Origin: Gordonia soli NBRC 108243
GTDB taxonomy: Bacteria; Actinomycetota; Actinomycetes; Mycobacteriales; Mycobacteriaceae
Direction of reading: 5' to 3'
NCBI RefSeq assembly: GCF_000334455.1
Contig: NZ_BANX01000026.1
Span: 1 to 64,000, forward strand
DNA: 64,000 nucleotides
How positions within the stretch are numbered: position 1 is the first letter of the stretch; every line of letters begins with the position of its first letter. Under the pieces are notes generated by a model. That model was not told the DNA's origin and did not search any database. It saw only the letters and a list, made by a program, of their open reading frames with translations. The position numbers and the translations under genes were made by a program. This document shows positions 8,371-16,330 of this stretch, one piece after another.

Positions 8371-8814
8371 TCACAGACGAGTTGTCCAGTGAGCGATCGC
8401 CGCGGATCCGATCACTGCAGCAGACACCACGACTGCGAACGGAACAGCAGTGATGAGGAGCCCGAAGTCAGGTATGCAGAACTCGCTCTCGCAGAAGAAC
8501 CGGCCGCTGTAGGCCCTGACCTGCGATATCGAGAAAGCGAGCGCGGCCGCCCACATGAGGGCGAACGGAATGGTCGCCGCGACACTGCGCCCGAAGCAGC
8601 GCAGCAGCACCGAACTCGCCAGAAGCACACCCGCAGCGATCGCCGCTTTGGTGTGAAAGTCGGCAACCAGATGCGCCGACGCGGTAATGGTCCGCTTGTC
8701 GGCCTGGAGGAAGTACACGGCCAGCACCCATGGGATCGCCACAGTCGCAACCACATGCGTGGCCTGCCAGATGCGTCGTGGCGTCACCTCCACCGATAGC
8801 AACTGGCCTGGCAT
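8371..8814 (-). CDS. Four-helix membrane protein
   Basis: About 147 residues with four predicted membrane segments: ATHVVATVAIPWVLAVYFL, AIAAGVLLASSVLLRCF, TIPFALMWAAALAFSIS and LLITAVPFAVVVSAAVIGS. A two-cysteine loop (FFCESEFCIPDFG) precedes the last helix and could form a disulfide on the outer face. ATG 8814 is chosen over the in-frame GTG at 8844; neither has a good ribosome site. The gene is convergent with the lipoprotein gene, and the small zinc-ribbon gene lies upstream on the same strand. Family not recognised. Confidence 0.65.
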   Translation of the reverse strand: MPGQLLSVEVTPRRIWQATHVVATVAIPWVLAVYFLQADKRTITASAHLVADFHTKAAIAAGVLLASSVLLRCFGRSVAATIPFALMWAAALAFSISQVRAYSGRFFCESEFCIPDFGLLITAVPFAVVVSAAVIGSAAIAHWTTRL

Positions 8815-8853
8815 GGCCGCATTGTGCCACGGTCCCCAGCTCACGCTGTGGGT

Positions 8854-9048
8854 TCACGGCGTCGGCGGTTCGTAGCCGACTCGAGGTGGATGGCTGATCG
8901 TGTCGCTCCACATCCGCGCGTCACAGCGCCGACAGATGTAGAGCCTGCACGGATACGGGCGGTGTCCGGAATCCCAACCGACCAGGATGCGGTTCGGGCC
9001 GAGCTCGTGCCCGTTCGGACACCGCGTCGGCATCACCTCGTGGAACAT
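8854..9048 (-). CDS. Small zinc-ribbon protein
   Basis: A 64-residue protein containing CPNGHELGPNRILVGW near residue 10, HRPYPCRLYICRRCDARM near 35, and a polar tail. The C-P-N-G-H...V-G-W...C-x-x-C pattern is a compact zinc-ribbon seen in short actinobacterial proteins. It probably binds one zinc ion through C/H plus the CRRC pair. The function is unknown; nucleic-acid or protein binding is usual for such ribbons. The start is set at 9048 (MFHEVMPTRC); ATG 9033 is equally possible. The longer in-frame extension is compositionally unlike coding DNA. Confidence 0.6.
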   Translation of the reverse strand: MFHEVMPTRCPNGHELGPNRILVGWDSGHRPYPCRLYICRRCDARMWSDTISHPPRVGYEPPTP

Positions 9049-9429
9049 CCTGGAAACCCTCTCCCAGCCTCCGCACGTGCAGCATAGAACCCCACCCCCG
9101 ATGGCCACACCATGCTCGTCGACCAACCGACCTGGTGTCCGGCAGTACAGCAGTACAGCACCCTTCGGGTGGACTGCCGGCGGCCGCCGGCACTGATCGG
9201 AGCGGACTTCGTCCGCACCCAATTTGGAGGTCGGGGTGTGTTGCCCCCTTCCATTCTCTTACCCTCGCTCATCCGCAACAAGCGCCGCGAAAAACTAATC
9301 CGCCCTACGGGTTTGCAGGCCTGCGGCCCGGATGACTTTTTCGCTGCGGAGCACCCTTGCAGCTCCCTCACTCACGCAAGCGATTGGCAGGTGTCACACA
9401 CACCGGACGACCCAACAGGAGGACTTCTC

Positions 9430-9855
9430 ATGGCCGTTACGCACGAGACCCCGTGGATTGATCGCACGACCGGCACCCAGTGCTGCGACGCACTGACCTG
9501 CACCCTTGACCACACTCGCGACCGTCACGCAGTGCTCTCAACCGCGAATGCGGGGGTCGATCTGGTCGGGCCGAACATGGCCGCGATCAACCTGCGCGCC
9601 ACCCTGGCCGGGACCGGCTTCGCTGAGACGTTGCTTGCGTCGCTGCGGGATTGGCGTGACGCGCTCGACCGGCAGATCGAGACCCACACCCGCGAAGCCG
9701 CGATGTGGATTGCCCCGGCCACCGGCGATGTCATCGACTCGACGGCTCGCGTGGCCACTGCGCAGGAGCACTTGGACGCAATCACCGTTCTGATCGAACG
9801 CCGCCAGGTCGCCGACCAACTCCTCGACGGGGCCACAGACCAGCACTACCGCTGA
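9430..9855 (+). CDS. Unknown protein of the mobile-element cargo block
   Basis: A 141-residue soluble protein. A polar N-terminus with several cysteines and histidines (TTGTQCCDALTCTLDH) is followed by helices FAETLLASLRDWRDALDRQIE and ARVATAQEHLDAITVLIERRQV. AGGAGG seven to eight bases before ATG 9430 fixes the start and rejects the longer upstream frame. No family recognised. It heads a co-directional set (LPD29, DUF3560, glutaredoxin and small genes) of a type carried on actinobacterial plasmids and integrative elements, which suggests element maintenance or host adaptation. Confidence 0.7.
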   Translation: MAVTHETPWIDRTTGTQCCDALTCTLDHTRDRHAVLSTANAGVDLVGPNMAAINLRATLAGTGFAETLLASLRDWRDALDRQIETHTREAAMWIAPATGDVIDSTARVATAQEHLDAITVLIERRQVADQLLDGATDQHYR

Positions 9856-9939
9856 ACCGGGTGGGGCCGCGCCGCTCGTGGCCCCACCCCCTGCCCCGCC
9901 GATCACCCACCACACCCGAGGGAAGGGACAACCCCACTG

Positions 9940-10521
9940 ATGAAGACCTACACCACCAAAGAGACCGCCGCCGCGCTGCGTACACAGCTGCGCACCACCT
10001 GGCCGGGAGTGAAATTCTCGGTTCGGTGCGCGACTGGCACCGCCTACGGATGGATGCGGGTGGCCTGGGTCGATGGTCCCGACGACGATCAGGTCCGCGC
10101 GGTGTGCAACCACTACGAGTCCGAGCGGTTCGACGGCATGACCGACAGCTACCAGCAGCAGCCGGATCCGCTGGTAGTCACCACGCCGGGTGAGTTGCCG
10201 GAGATGGTGCGGTATTCGTGCTGCGGCATCAACACCGAACGCGTCTACACCGACGAAGCAACCCGAATCGTGTTGCGTGCGTTCGTCGCCGAGAACCCCG
10301 AGGTCGCTACCGCATTCGACATCGACGGCATCGACATCGACACCCTGGTCTACAACGATCTGCACCGCGACGCCCGCCTGATGAGGCTGGACAACCTCGC
10401 CAACAGCATCGTCTACCGAGGCGATCACATCCCCCGCTACCTGCCCGACCTGGGAACCACGGTCGCCGCCGCCCTGCAGCTGACCGACTTCACCACCACC
10501 GCCACCGACCCGGCGGCCTGA
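9940..10521 (+). CDS. LPD29-domain protein
   Basis: A 193-residue protein. The N-terminal 100 residues read TAAALRTQLRTTWPGVKFSV, then GWMRVAWVDGPDDDQVRAVC and FDGMTDSY. This is the pattern of the large-polyvalent-protein-associated domain LPD29, found in phage and plasmid polyvalent proteins and in stand-alone actinobacterial mobile-element proteins. The second half (RYSCCGINTERVYTDEAT, FDIDGIDIDTLVYND) is acidic and helical. The biochemical activity is unknown. The start is ATG 9940 after GAAGGGACA. It lies between the gene at 9430 and the DUF3560 gene. Domain name from recall, moderately sure. Confidence 0.7.
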   Translation: MKTYTTKETAAALRTQLRTTWPGVKFSVRCATGTAYGWMRVAWVDGPDDDQVRAVCNHYESERFDGMTDSYQQQPDPLVVTTPGELPEMVRYSCCGINTERVYTDEATRIVLRAFVAENPEVATAFDIDGIDIDTLVYNDLHRDARLMRLDNLANSIVYRGDHIPRYLPDLGTTVAAALQLTDFTTTATDPAA

Positions 10522-10610
10522 CCGCTTCGGTGTGGCCCGGACGGTCGACCCACAAGGGACCCCGGACCACCCCGAACCCCCACACCACCACCCAAGGAGC
10601 ACGACTAGTC

Positions 10611-11606
10611 ATGAGTGACATCACCATCACCCACACCGCCGCCGACGGAACCCTCGTCGAGGGCACCAGCAAAGGCGACGGCACCAACACGATTCTGAAA
10701 GCCCACGGTTTCCGCTGGTTCCGCACCCTGGGCGTGTGGGGCATCGCAGGCAGCCGCGACCGTCAGCCCAACGAACCGAAGATCGAACGTGCCCGCAGCG
10801 CCCTAACCGAGGCAGGTCACACCGTGACCGTCGACATCGACCGCACCCACCGCGACACCGCCACGGTGGAGGCCGACAAGGCCGACCGCCAACAGGCCCG
10901 CGCCGATGCACTCGAGAACAAGGCCGACCGCCACCGCGCCCGCGCCGACGCCGCGTGGGATGCCGAGCAGCGTGCAGCCGCCGCGTTGCCGCCCGGTGGT
11001 GAACCGATCCACGTCGGACACCACAGCGAAGGCCGCCACCGCCGCGCGATCGACAACGCGCACAGAAAGTTCCGCCACGCCATGGACGCCGACACCCAGG
11101 CCACCACGACCGCGCAGCGGGCCGACACCGCTGCACGCGGTACCGAACGCCGCTACAACCCGCGTACCGTGGCCAACCGCATCGAGAAGCTAGAAGCCGA
11201 GCAGCGCGCCGACCAACGCGCCCTCGACGGACACACCCGAACCCTGTTCATCACCAGCGACGGACAACGCGCCGTCGACATCACCCCGGCCGCGACCGGG
11301 GAGCGTCGCGAGCAGATCACCGCCGCCATGGCCCAACGCGGCGACGAGCTCACCCACTGGCACGCCGTGCGCGCCGAGCAGATCGCCACCGGCCAGACCG
11401 GCGACTACCGCCGCGAGACCATCAGCGCAGGCGATCAGGTCCGCGACAGCTTCGGACACTGGCTGCCGGTCCTGCGCGCCAACCCCAAGACCGTGACCGT
11501 CGAACGACCAGCACCCTTCGGGGGCCGCATGATCCGCGGCACCATCCCCTACCAGGACCTCACCGGCCACCAGTCCGCCGCCACCATCGACGACGCCGCC
11601 GGATGA
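10611..11606 (+). CDS. DUF3560-domain protein
   Basis: A 331-residue highly charged protein. The N-terminus (TILKAHGFRWFRTLGVWGI) resembles the module preceding DUF3560. The centre is a long arginine/alanine/aspartate coiled-coil with internal repetition (KADRQQARADALENKADRHR). The C-terminus contains TGERREQITAAMAQRGDEL, SFGHWLPVLR and MIRGTIPYQDL. DUF3560 proteins are typical of actinobacterial plasmids and phages and have no known activity. ATG 10611 follows AAGGAG, so the long upstream frame is not coding. A decayed duplicate of the last ~115 residues lies at 25506-25847, tying the two ends of the island together. Confidence 0.75.
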   Translation: MSDITITHTAADGTLVEGTSKGDGTNTILKAHGFRWFRTLGVWGIAGSRDRQPNEPKIERARSALTEAGHTVTVDIDRTHRDTATVEADKADRQQARADALENKADRHRARADAAWDAEQRAAAALPPGGEPIHVGHHSEGRHRRAIDNAHRKFRHAMDADTQATTTAQRADTAARGTERRYNPRTVANRIEKLEAEQRADQRALDGHTRTLFITSDGQRAVDITPAATGERREQITAAMAQRGDELTHWHAVRAEQIATGQTGDYRRETISAGDQVRDSFGHWLPVLRANPKTVTVERPAPFGGRMIRGTIPYQDLTGHQSAATIDDAAG

Positions 11607-12021
11607 ACACCACGGCAATACGCGATAGTGCAGAGCAAATGCTAGATAGCGTAGTCTAGCTAGCAGCGTGGCAACGGTTCCGACCGCAGGTTCCCACTCA
11701 CCCCCGGGCGCCTAGCGTGGCCTCCCCTGGCACCCGGAACCGTTGCCGCGCCCCTCTCACCCCGGAGAATCGGGAGGGCCGGCCGGCGGGCATCGAGCCC
11801 GCCAGTCGACGCGCTTCGCGCACCCGGTGTCCACCCTGGCACGCGCTGCCTCCCTGATCGCCCCATTATCACAAGCGTGGCCGGTCCTTCTGTCAATCCA
11901 TTCCACCGAAAAGCGACCCACGCGCTACACGTCGCGCCGCTCCGTTCCGCTTATTTCGCGGGTAGTTGTTTCGTCTCCATTAAATGGACAGAATGCCCAG
12001 CCAAGTATGGGCGATACGACA
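11607..12021. other. 415-base intergenic stretch rich in inverted repeats
   Basis: No gene is supported. GGCAACGGTTCCG at 11670-11682 has an exact inverted copy at 11735-11747, and with one wobble pair the arms grow to 16 bp around a ~52-base loop. GGCGGGC-ATCGA-GCCCGCC at 11785-11803 is a second hairpin and GCGC-TTC-GCGC follows near 11810. No U-run accompanies them. The stretch could be a structured RNA, a partition or replication site, or a recombination site. Confidence 0.5.
11670..11747. repeat. 13-bp perfect inverted repeat, long loop
   Basis: The arms at 11670-11682 and 11735-11747 are exact reverse complements (GGCAACGGTTCCG). They lie between the DUF3560 gene and the glutaredoxin gene. 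The 52-base loop is too long for a simple terminator. Confidence 0.7.
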
Positions 12022-12267
12022 ATGAGCGAGAACACCACGATCACCGTCTACACCAAGCCCGCCTGCGTCCAGTGCAACGCCACCTACAAAGCACTCGACA
12101 AGCAGGGACTGGGCTACGAGGTGGTCGACATCAGCGACGACGACTCCGCCCGCGACTACGTGATGAGCCTGGGCTACCTGCAAGCACCGGTCGTGGTGGT
12201 CGGCGACGATCACTGGGCAGGTTTCCGGCCGGACCGCATCAAAGCCCTCGTCAAGGCGGCCGCGTGA
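12022..12267 (+). CDS. NrdH-like glutaredoxin
   Basis: An 81-residue thioredoxin-fold protein. It begins TTITVYTKPACVQCNATYKA, carrying the redox motif CVQC of NrdH-redoxins (electron donors to class Ib ribonucleotide reductase). It continues with GLGYEVVDISDD, the cis-proline segment LQAPVVVV and GFRPDRIKAL. Length and motif order match NrdH. No nrdI, nrdE or nrdF lies nearby, so it is an orphan cargo gene that may draw on the host reductase system or serve other disulfide chemistry. ATG 12022 is preferred; ATG 12007 in frame would add five residues. Confidence 0.8.
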   Translation: MSENTTITVYTKPACVQCNATYKALDKQGLGYEVVDISDDDSARDYVMSLGYLQAPVVVVGDDHWAGFRPDRIKALVKAAA

Positions 12268-12280
12268 AAGGGATTGTGCG

Positions 12281-12442
12281 ATGACTGATTACGCAGAGCA
12301 GGCAGTGGCCTATTGGGCCAAGTCCGATCACGCCTACACCGAGGGTGACCCGCAACTCGGAGACGAACTCGCCGACCTCGCCGCACAGTGCGAGGAATGG
12401 GCACTCGAAGATCTCACCGGCGTCCGCAGTGACGTCGCCTAA
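12281..12442 (+). CDS. Small acidic protein of 53 residues
   Basis: Thirteen bases after the glutaredoxin gene, ATG 12281 opens a 53-residue frame (MTDYAEQAVAYWAKSDH, then GDELADLAAQCEEWALEDL) ending in TAA at 12440-12442. The product is strongly acidic and helical, with one cysteine. Close spacing to the redoxin, the same strand and coherent composition support a real gene. AAAGGGATTG upstream could serve as ribosome site. No family recognised; one of several tiny cargo genes in this block. Confidence 0.6.
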   Translation: MTDYAEQAVAYWAKSDHAYTEGDPQLGDELADLAAQCEEWALEDLTGVRSDVA

Positions 12443-12482
12443 CCAGTAGCCAGACCGACCGACGCGAACAAGGAGACAGTAG

Positions 12483-13181
12483 GTGATTGTTATGGCCGAC
12501 AACCCCGATGTCGCACGATCTGATGTGCCGCAACCGCCGGCCACCGCGATCGAACCGCTGCCCGAACTGGAAACCGTCACCGCCCGAGATGACCTCACCC
12601 TCACCCTCACCCTTACCGGAACTGTCGGTGAGGACACCACCGAGGTTGACAACACTCTCGCCCTGGAGCTGGACATGCTCACCGCGTTGTTGTGGGCGTC
12701 ACCGGCCCGAGCCCGCCAGGTCGTCGAGGCGTTGATCGGCTCGCGCGCCGCCCGCGACGCCGGCACCACCAGCAGTGTGCTTCCCGCAGGCAGTGTGGTG
12801 TTCCTCAGTGCTGTGCATCAGGACGTGTTCGACACCGTGGTGACATTGCTCGACGAAGGTAGCCCCGCCACACCCGTTCTGGTCAATGCGCGGTTTGCCG
12901 ATCGGGGACTGACTACCCGCACTCGCCGCGTCATGCTCGAGATCGCTTCCCCGCGCCACGGCCGACCCGTCGCCGACAGCGCCGATCTGCCCCACCTCGC
13001 CGCCGCCCTCATCGACGGCTGGTACCGCCGCGGCTACCGCGCACCGCTGGCCCGCATGACCCAGGTAACCACCGAGCGCCCCACCGCCGAACTCGCCGGC
13101 CACTGGACGGCCCTCACCGCACATCAGCAAGCCGCCGAAACCCGGTGGCTGGCCATCCGCGACACCCTCGCCCGCATCTGA
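12483..13181 (+). CDS. Unknown cargo protein
   Basis: A 232-residue protein of mixed alpha/beta composition. A disordered N-terminal ~40 residues is followed by LTLTLTLTGTVGEDTTEVDN, LTALLWASPARARQVVEALI, VVFLSAVHQDVFDTVVTLLD and a C-terminal helical region (LPHLAAALIDGWYRRGYRA). GTG 12483 is chosen because AAGGAGA lies at proper distance, whereas for ATG 12492 the site would be too far. No catalytic motif or family recognised. It continues the co-directional cargo set and is probably co-transcribed with the small genes on either side. Confidence 0.65.
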   Translation: MIVMADNPDVARSDVPQPPATAIEPLPELETVTARDDLTLTLTLTGTVGEDTTEVDNTLALELDMLTALLWASPARARQVVEALIGSRAARDAGTTSSVLPAGSVVFLSAVHQDVFDTVVTLLDEGSPATPVLVNARFADRGLTTRTRRVMLEIASPRHGRPVADSADLPHLAAALIDGWYRRGYRAPLARMTQVTTERPTAELAGHWTALTAHQQAAETRWLAIRDTLARI

Positions 13182-13200
13182 CAGCGAAGGCACAGCCCCC

Positions 13201-13407
13201 GTGATAACTGACGACGACCTCGACGACCTCAACGTCCAGGACCGCCAACTCGGTGACCTCGCCGCCGACATGCGCGAGCACGGCCGCAGCTGGGCCGACA
13301 TCGCCCACGACCTCGCACTGCCCGAAGCTGCCGTCAAACATGCTGTCGACCAAGCACACCAGCGTGCCGCCGAACTCGCTGCACGCGACCAAATCGCCCT
13401 GTTCTGA
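13201..13407 (+). CDS. Small HTH-like protein
   Basis: A 68-residue protein starting at GTG 13201. After an acidic N-terminus it has RQLGDLAADMREHGRSWADI followed by AHDLALPEAAVKHAVDQAHQ, a spacing consistent with a helix-turn-helix of sigma-70 region 4 or sporulation-regulator type (W-x-D-I-A...L-P-x-x-A-V). It could be a small DNA-binding protein of the element. No paralogue is seen in the window, and the assignment is by pattern only. Confidence 0.5.
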   Translation: MITDDDLDDLNVQDRQLGDLAADMREHGRSWADIAHDLALPEAAVKHAVDQAHQRAAELAARDQIALF

Positions 13408-13460
13408 TCACGCACACCTTAGAGGTCGGGAGAACCGCCCTCGCCATGTGGAGAGAGTCG

Positions 13461-13670
13461 ATGACTGCACCGCACACCCGCACCGAGGACGAGATCCTGT
13501 CAGCGGCGACTGCCGGCCACATCATGGCCGGCATGCCTCCCACCGCCGGCGATGCCGACGCCGCCCGCCGGGTGCTGCGCGGGCACACGTCTGTCGCGGA
13601 AGAGTTGACGAAGTTGCGCGACGAGCGGTCGACGTCGCGGACTGCCCCGAGGCGCAGCGATGATCGGTAA
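13461..13670 (+). CDS. VbhA-like antitoxin, first and degenerate copy
   Basis: A 69-residue protein. ATG 13461 follows GGAGAG; an in-frame ATG at 13446 is less likely. The core ILSAATAGHIMAGMPPTAGD, then AARRVLRGHTSVAEELTKL, follows the VbhA antitoxin layout: an inhibitory helix, a loop, two more helices and the G-x-x-S/T-x-x-E turn. The inhibitory glutamate of the (S/T)xxxE(G/N) motif is alanine here (HIMAGM), so it may not block a Fic active site. It lies 39 bases before the second VbhA-like gene. It could be a diverged paralogue or bind another partner. Confidence 0.5.
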   Translation: MTAPHTRTEDEILSAATAGHIMAGMPPTAGDADAARRVLRGHTSVAEELTKLRDERSTSRTAPRRSDDR

Positions 13671-13709
13671 ACTGAGTCCGACGAGACATTCAGGAAGGGC
13701 AGGTGCGCG

Positions 13710-13946
13710 ATGATCGAGTCACGATGGATCACCCGCTGGCCGGAGTTGTTCGCCGGCCTCACCGACACCCAGGTTCGTGGTGTCGTGCAGGCAATCGACA
13801 ACAACGTCCTCGAGGGGTGGGACCCGCAACGCGCCGACGTCGACCTGCTCACCCGGTCGGCGCGCGGCGAGCTGACCGACGCCGAAGTCATCGCTGAAGC
13901 CGTTGCCATGGCTACCGGCTCACGAGTCGCACACGCCTTCGGCTGA
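13710..13946 (+). CDS. VbhA-like antitoxin of the Fic protein
   Basis: A 78-residue protein: RWPELFAGLTDTQVRGVVQA, then NNVLEGWDPQRADVDLL and ARGELTDAEVIAEA. This matches the VbhA family, whose inhibitory helix puts a glutamate into the Fic nucleotide pocket. The glutamate and glycine of the (S/T)xxxE(G/N) motif are kept (LEG), but the S/T position is asparagine. AGGAAGG precedes ATG 13710. The Fic gene follows after a perfect 12-bp hairpin, so antitoxin may be made in excess over toxin. Position and motif support the pairing. Confidence 0.7.
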   Translation: MIESRWITRWPELFAGLTDTQVRGVVQAIDNNVLEGWDPQRADVDLLTRSARGELTDAEVIAEAVAMATGSRVAHAFG

Positions 13947-13972
13947 CCACCCACAACCTGGTAGTTGTTCAC

Positions 13973-14002
13973 GACGGCACCACCGCCCCGGGTGGTGCCG
14001 TC
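13973..14002 (+). terminator. Hairpin between antitoxin and fic genes
   Basis: GACGGCACCACC at 13973-13984 and GGTGGTGCCGTC at 13991-14002 pair perfectly around a six-base loop. It lies 26 bases after the antitoxin stop and ends 24 bases before the fic start. There is no T-run, as is common in actinobacteria. A partial terminator limiting fic transcription is the simplest reading; an mRNA-stabilising stem is another. Confidence 0.6.
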
Positions 14003-14026
14003 GCCATGTCTGGAAGGTGAGGGTGA

Positions 14027-14824
14027 GTGACCGCACAGGATGACTGGGCCGCCACGTTCATCCCCGGCACCACCGTGCTGGCCAACAAACTCGGCATCAC
14101 CGATCCCGACGCGCTCGCCGCGGCCGAATACACCATCACTGCGCACCGCGAAGCGATGATCGTCGACGGACGTCCCCCGATCGCCCGCACTTACGACGCC
14201 GAGCATCTGCACACCATCCACGCCGCGTTGTTCTCCCCGCTCTACGAATGGGCCGGCGTTCCGCGCACCTACCCGTTGAGCAAAGACGGCCTGCCGTTCG
14301 CCGACCCCGACCAGATCGGCCGATACCTTGACCACGCCCGCGACCACATCGCCGCCGTCGATTGGACCGACCTGGACCACGGCGGGTTCGCCGTCGAGGC
14401 CGCCACCGTCTACGCCACGATCAACATGGGCCACCCCTACCGCGAAGGCAACGGCCGGACGGTCAAGGTGTTCATGTCCCAACTCGCCGCAGATGCCGGC
14501 TACCGACTCGACTACGGCCGCGTCACACCCGAACAGTGGGGCAACGCCGCCATGCTCTCCCACCCCGACCGAGGCACATTCGAGCCCGTCCCCGACACCA
14601 TGATCCCGGTGTTCGAGCGGATCACCGAACCGATCGCACCACTGCAACCCCCCGCGGCCGAGCACGCCGCTCCACGAGAGACCGACACGCAACGCGCGGC
14701 CCGGATCGCCAGCCGCGGCACCTCCCGACGCTCCCCAACCTCGGGATCGCGATCGGAGTCAGGCAGCCCCCAGCGTCGGCGCGGGACTGGGTACGACCGC
14801 GGGTCCGAAGGTCGCGGCCGCTGA
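14027..14824 (+). CDS. Fic-domain AMP-transferase-like protein
   Basis: A 265-residue protein. After LGITDPDALAAAEY and HIHAALFSPLYEWAG-like helices typical of VbhT-type Fic domains, the motif HPYREGNGR lies at residues 136-144. Canonical HxFx(D/E)GNGRxxR would have Phe at 138 and Arg at 147; here they are Tyr and Lys. The catalytic histidine, acidic residue and GNGR are intact, so nucleotidyl transfer (usually AMP) to a protein hydroxyl is likely. Residues 210-265 form a basic, disordered tail (RGTSRRSPTSGSRSE). GTG 14027 follows GGAAGGTGAGG. Class I, with its antitoxin upstream. The target is unknown; type II topoisomerases are targets of related proteins. Confidence 0.85.
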   Translation: MTAQDDWAATFIPGTTVLANKLGITDPDALAAAEYTITAHREAMIVDGRPPIARTYDAEHLHTIHAALFSPLYEWAGVPRTYPLSKDGLPFADPDQIGRYLDHARDHIAAVDWTDLDHGGFAVEAATVYATINMGHPYREGNGRTVKVFMSQLAADAGYRLDYGRVTPEQWGNAAMLSHPDRGTFEPVPDTMIPVFERITEPIAPLQPPAAEHAAPRETDTQRAARIASRGTSRRSPTSGSRSESGSPQRRRGTGYDRGSEGRGR

Positions 14825-14847
14825 CCGTTGCACTGTCGGCGTGGCGG

Positions 14848-16217
14848 TTACGTCGGGGTGGATGCGCGCCGGTTGTTGTACTCGGTGACCAATTCGCGGA
14901 AGCGGCGAGCTTGGTAGCCCCAATGGTCGGTGACCGCGCTCTGTTGCAGCGAGGCGTCGAGGCCGAGCTGGCTCATGAGGATGAGGTGCAACAGGTGTCG
15001 TGTGATGTCGAGTAGACGGTCGTACCCCTCTTGCGGAGTTTCGTCGTGACGTGGAGGCGTGAGGTGGTCGTGACCGACTGAGTTCCTCGCGTGAACCAGC
15101 CACTTCGCCCACACTGTGCGGTCTTGATTAGGTCGCGGATCGTCTTGTGGTCTTCCGGCGAGATCGCTGTCGAGGTGGGGCACAGGATTGAGTGGAAGCC
15201 CTCCACAACGGTCGCAGCGGTGAACAGACGCGTCTCGTAGTAGCCGTGGCGTTCGTAGTCGAGGCCGAACAAGACGTTCAACGGCGGACCGATCTTGCGC
15301 GACAGCGCGTACCACCTGTCGAGGGCTTGCACGCCGCCCAGGTCGTCGAGGGTGAACAACAGGTGGTGCCATTCTCTGCTCCCCTTGATCTCGACGTCCT
15401 CGCCGTGGAAGAACAGCTCAACTCGAGGACGTCTCTCGGCGTCGTCGGCCGCGATGAGGTGGCGGCCGCCCACTGCACACGGACTCTGCGTCGCGAGAGT
15501 GAGCAAGTTCTGCACCGGCCGGATCGCATCTTGAAACTCAAGTGCACCTCTCGGCTGCGGAGTCTGCACCTCATAGAACGTCCGCTCCTTGATCTGATGC
15601 GTGCGGCCCCAGGCGTTGTCCGTTCCACCGCGGCCGAAGGACTGAGACCACAGCAGGATCGCCGTGATGTCCTCACTCGGAAGCTCGACCCTGTCAGAGG
15701 GAACGGTTTCCAGGGTCATCGTCATAGTGTGTCCGGTTGCCGCGGATGATTCATCGCCATTCACGGGATGGGGGCCGGTGATGCTATGCGAGAGGCCGCT
15801 GCGTCCGGACCACTCCGTGAGATGAGACATCTCGACCCGCATCCCCACGAAAATCTGGTCATCGGCACTGTCTAACCAACCGCCCACCACCGCCGCTCCA
15901 GCCCTAAACACCTGCGTTTCGGTAGGCGCGGGCATCACGTGGATCATCCCGCCGTTCGCTCTCGTGCAGTAGAGCAGGGTGACGGCTTGCCCCTCCGCCT
16001 CGCCGTGGATGATGCGCGGCTCATCGAAGCTCCGCGCCGACCGGCGGACCGACCCGTCACCTGGCAGGTGCCCGTCCACAAGTGCGGACATGACCTCCAA
16101 ATGAACTCGGCCGGAGGCGTCGATCGTCAGGACCCCGCCCACCTTGTCGACGTCGCTGCCGTCGCCCACTGGGGCCGGAATCCACCACAAGCCGCGGTAG
16201 CGGCGCTCGTCGCTCAC
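14848..16217 (-). pseudogene. ApeA-like HEPN anti-phage protein, frameshifted
   Basis: From GTG 16217 the frame reads RRYRGLWWIPAP, GRVHLEVMSAL and ALEFQDAIRPVQNLLTLAT, then a helical region with YETRLFTAATVVEGFHSIL. This is the layout of ApeA N-terminal domain proteins, single-gene abortive-infection defences with a HEPN ribonuclease domain. At about 15105-15125 the reading shifts by one base: the original frame decays (GRSGWFTRGTQS) while the neighbouring frame gives RTVWAKWLVHARNSVGHDH, containing the HEPN catalytic R-x4-H (RNSVGH), and runs to TAA at 14848. So ~360 and ~85 residues are split. No slippery homopolymer is visible. A sequencing error or a real inactivating indel both fit. Confidence 0.65.
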
Positions 16218-16330
16218 GCACCGATTGTGACGCCACAACGGTGCCGCTGCGATCGGATTTCGCAGATGCTCACACGACGTCGCCCACGACCTGGACCGGA
16301 GGCGGGCCGACGTGTCCGCGCGGCGCACAC

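Noticed and set aside
9538..10602. 354-codon glycine/valine-rich minus frame
   Set aside because: It runs opposite two genes with good ribosome sites and matches no known pattern.
13334..14692. 452-codon minus-strand frame across the Fic region
   Set aside because: It is antisense to well-supported antitoxin and Fic genes and has no recognisable motifs.
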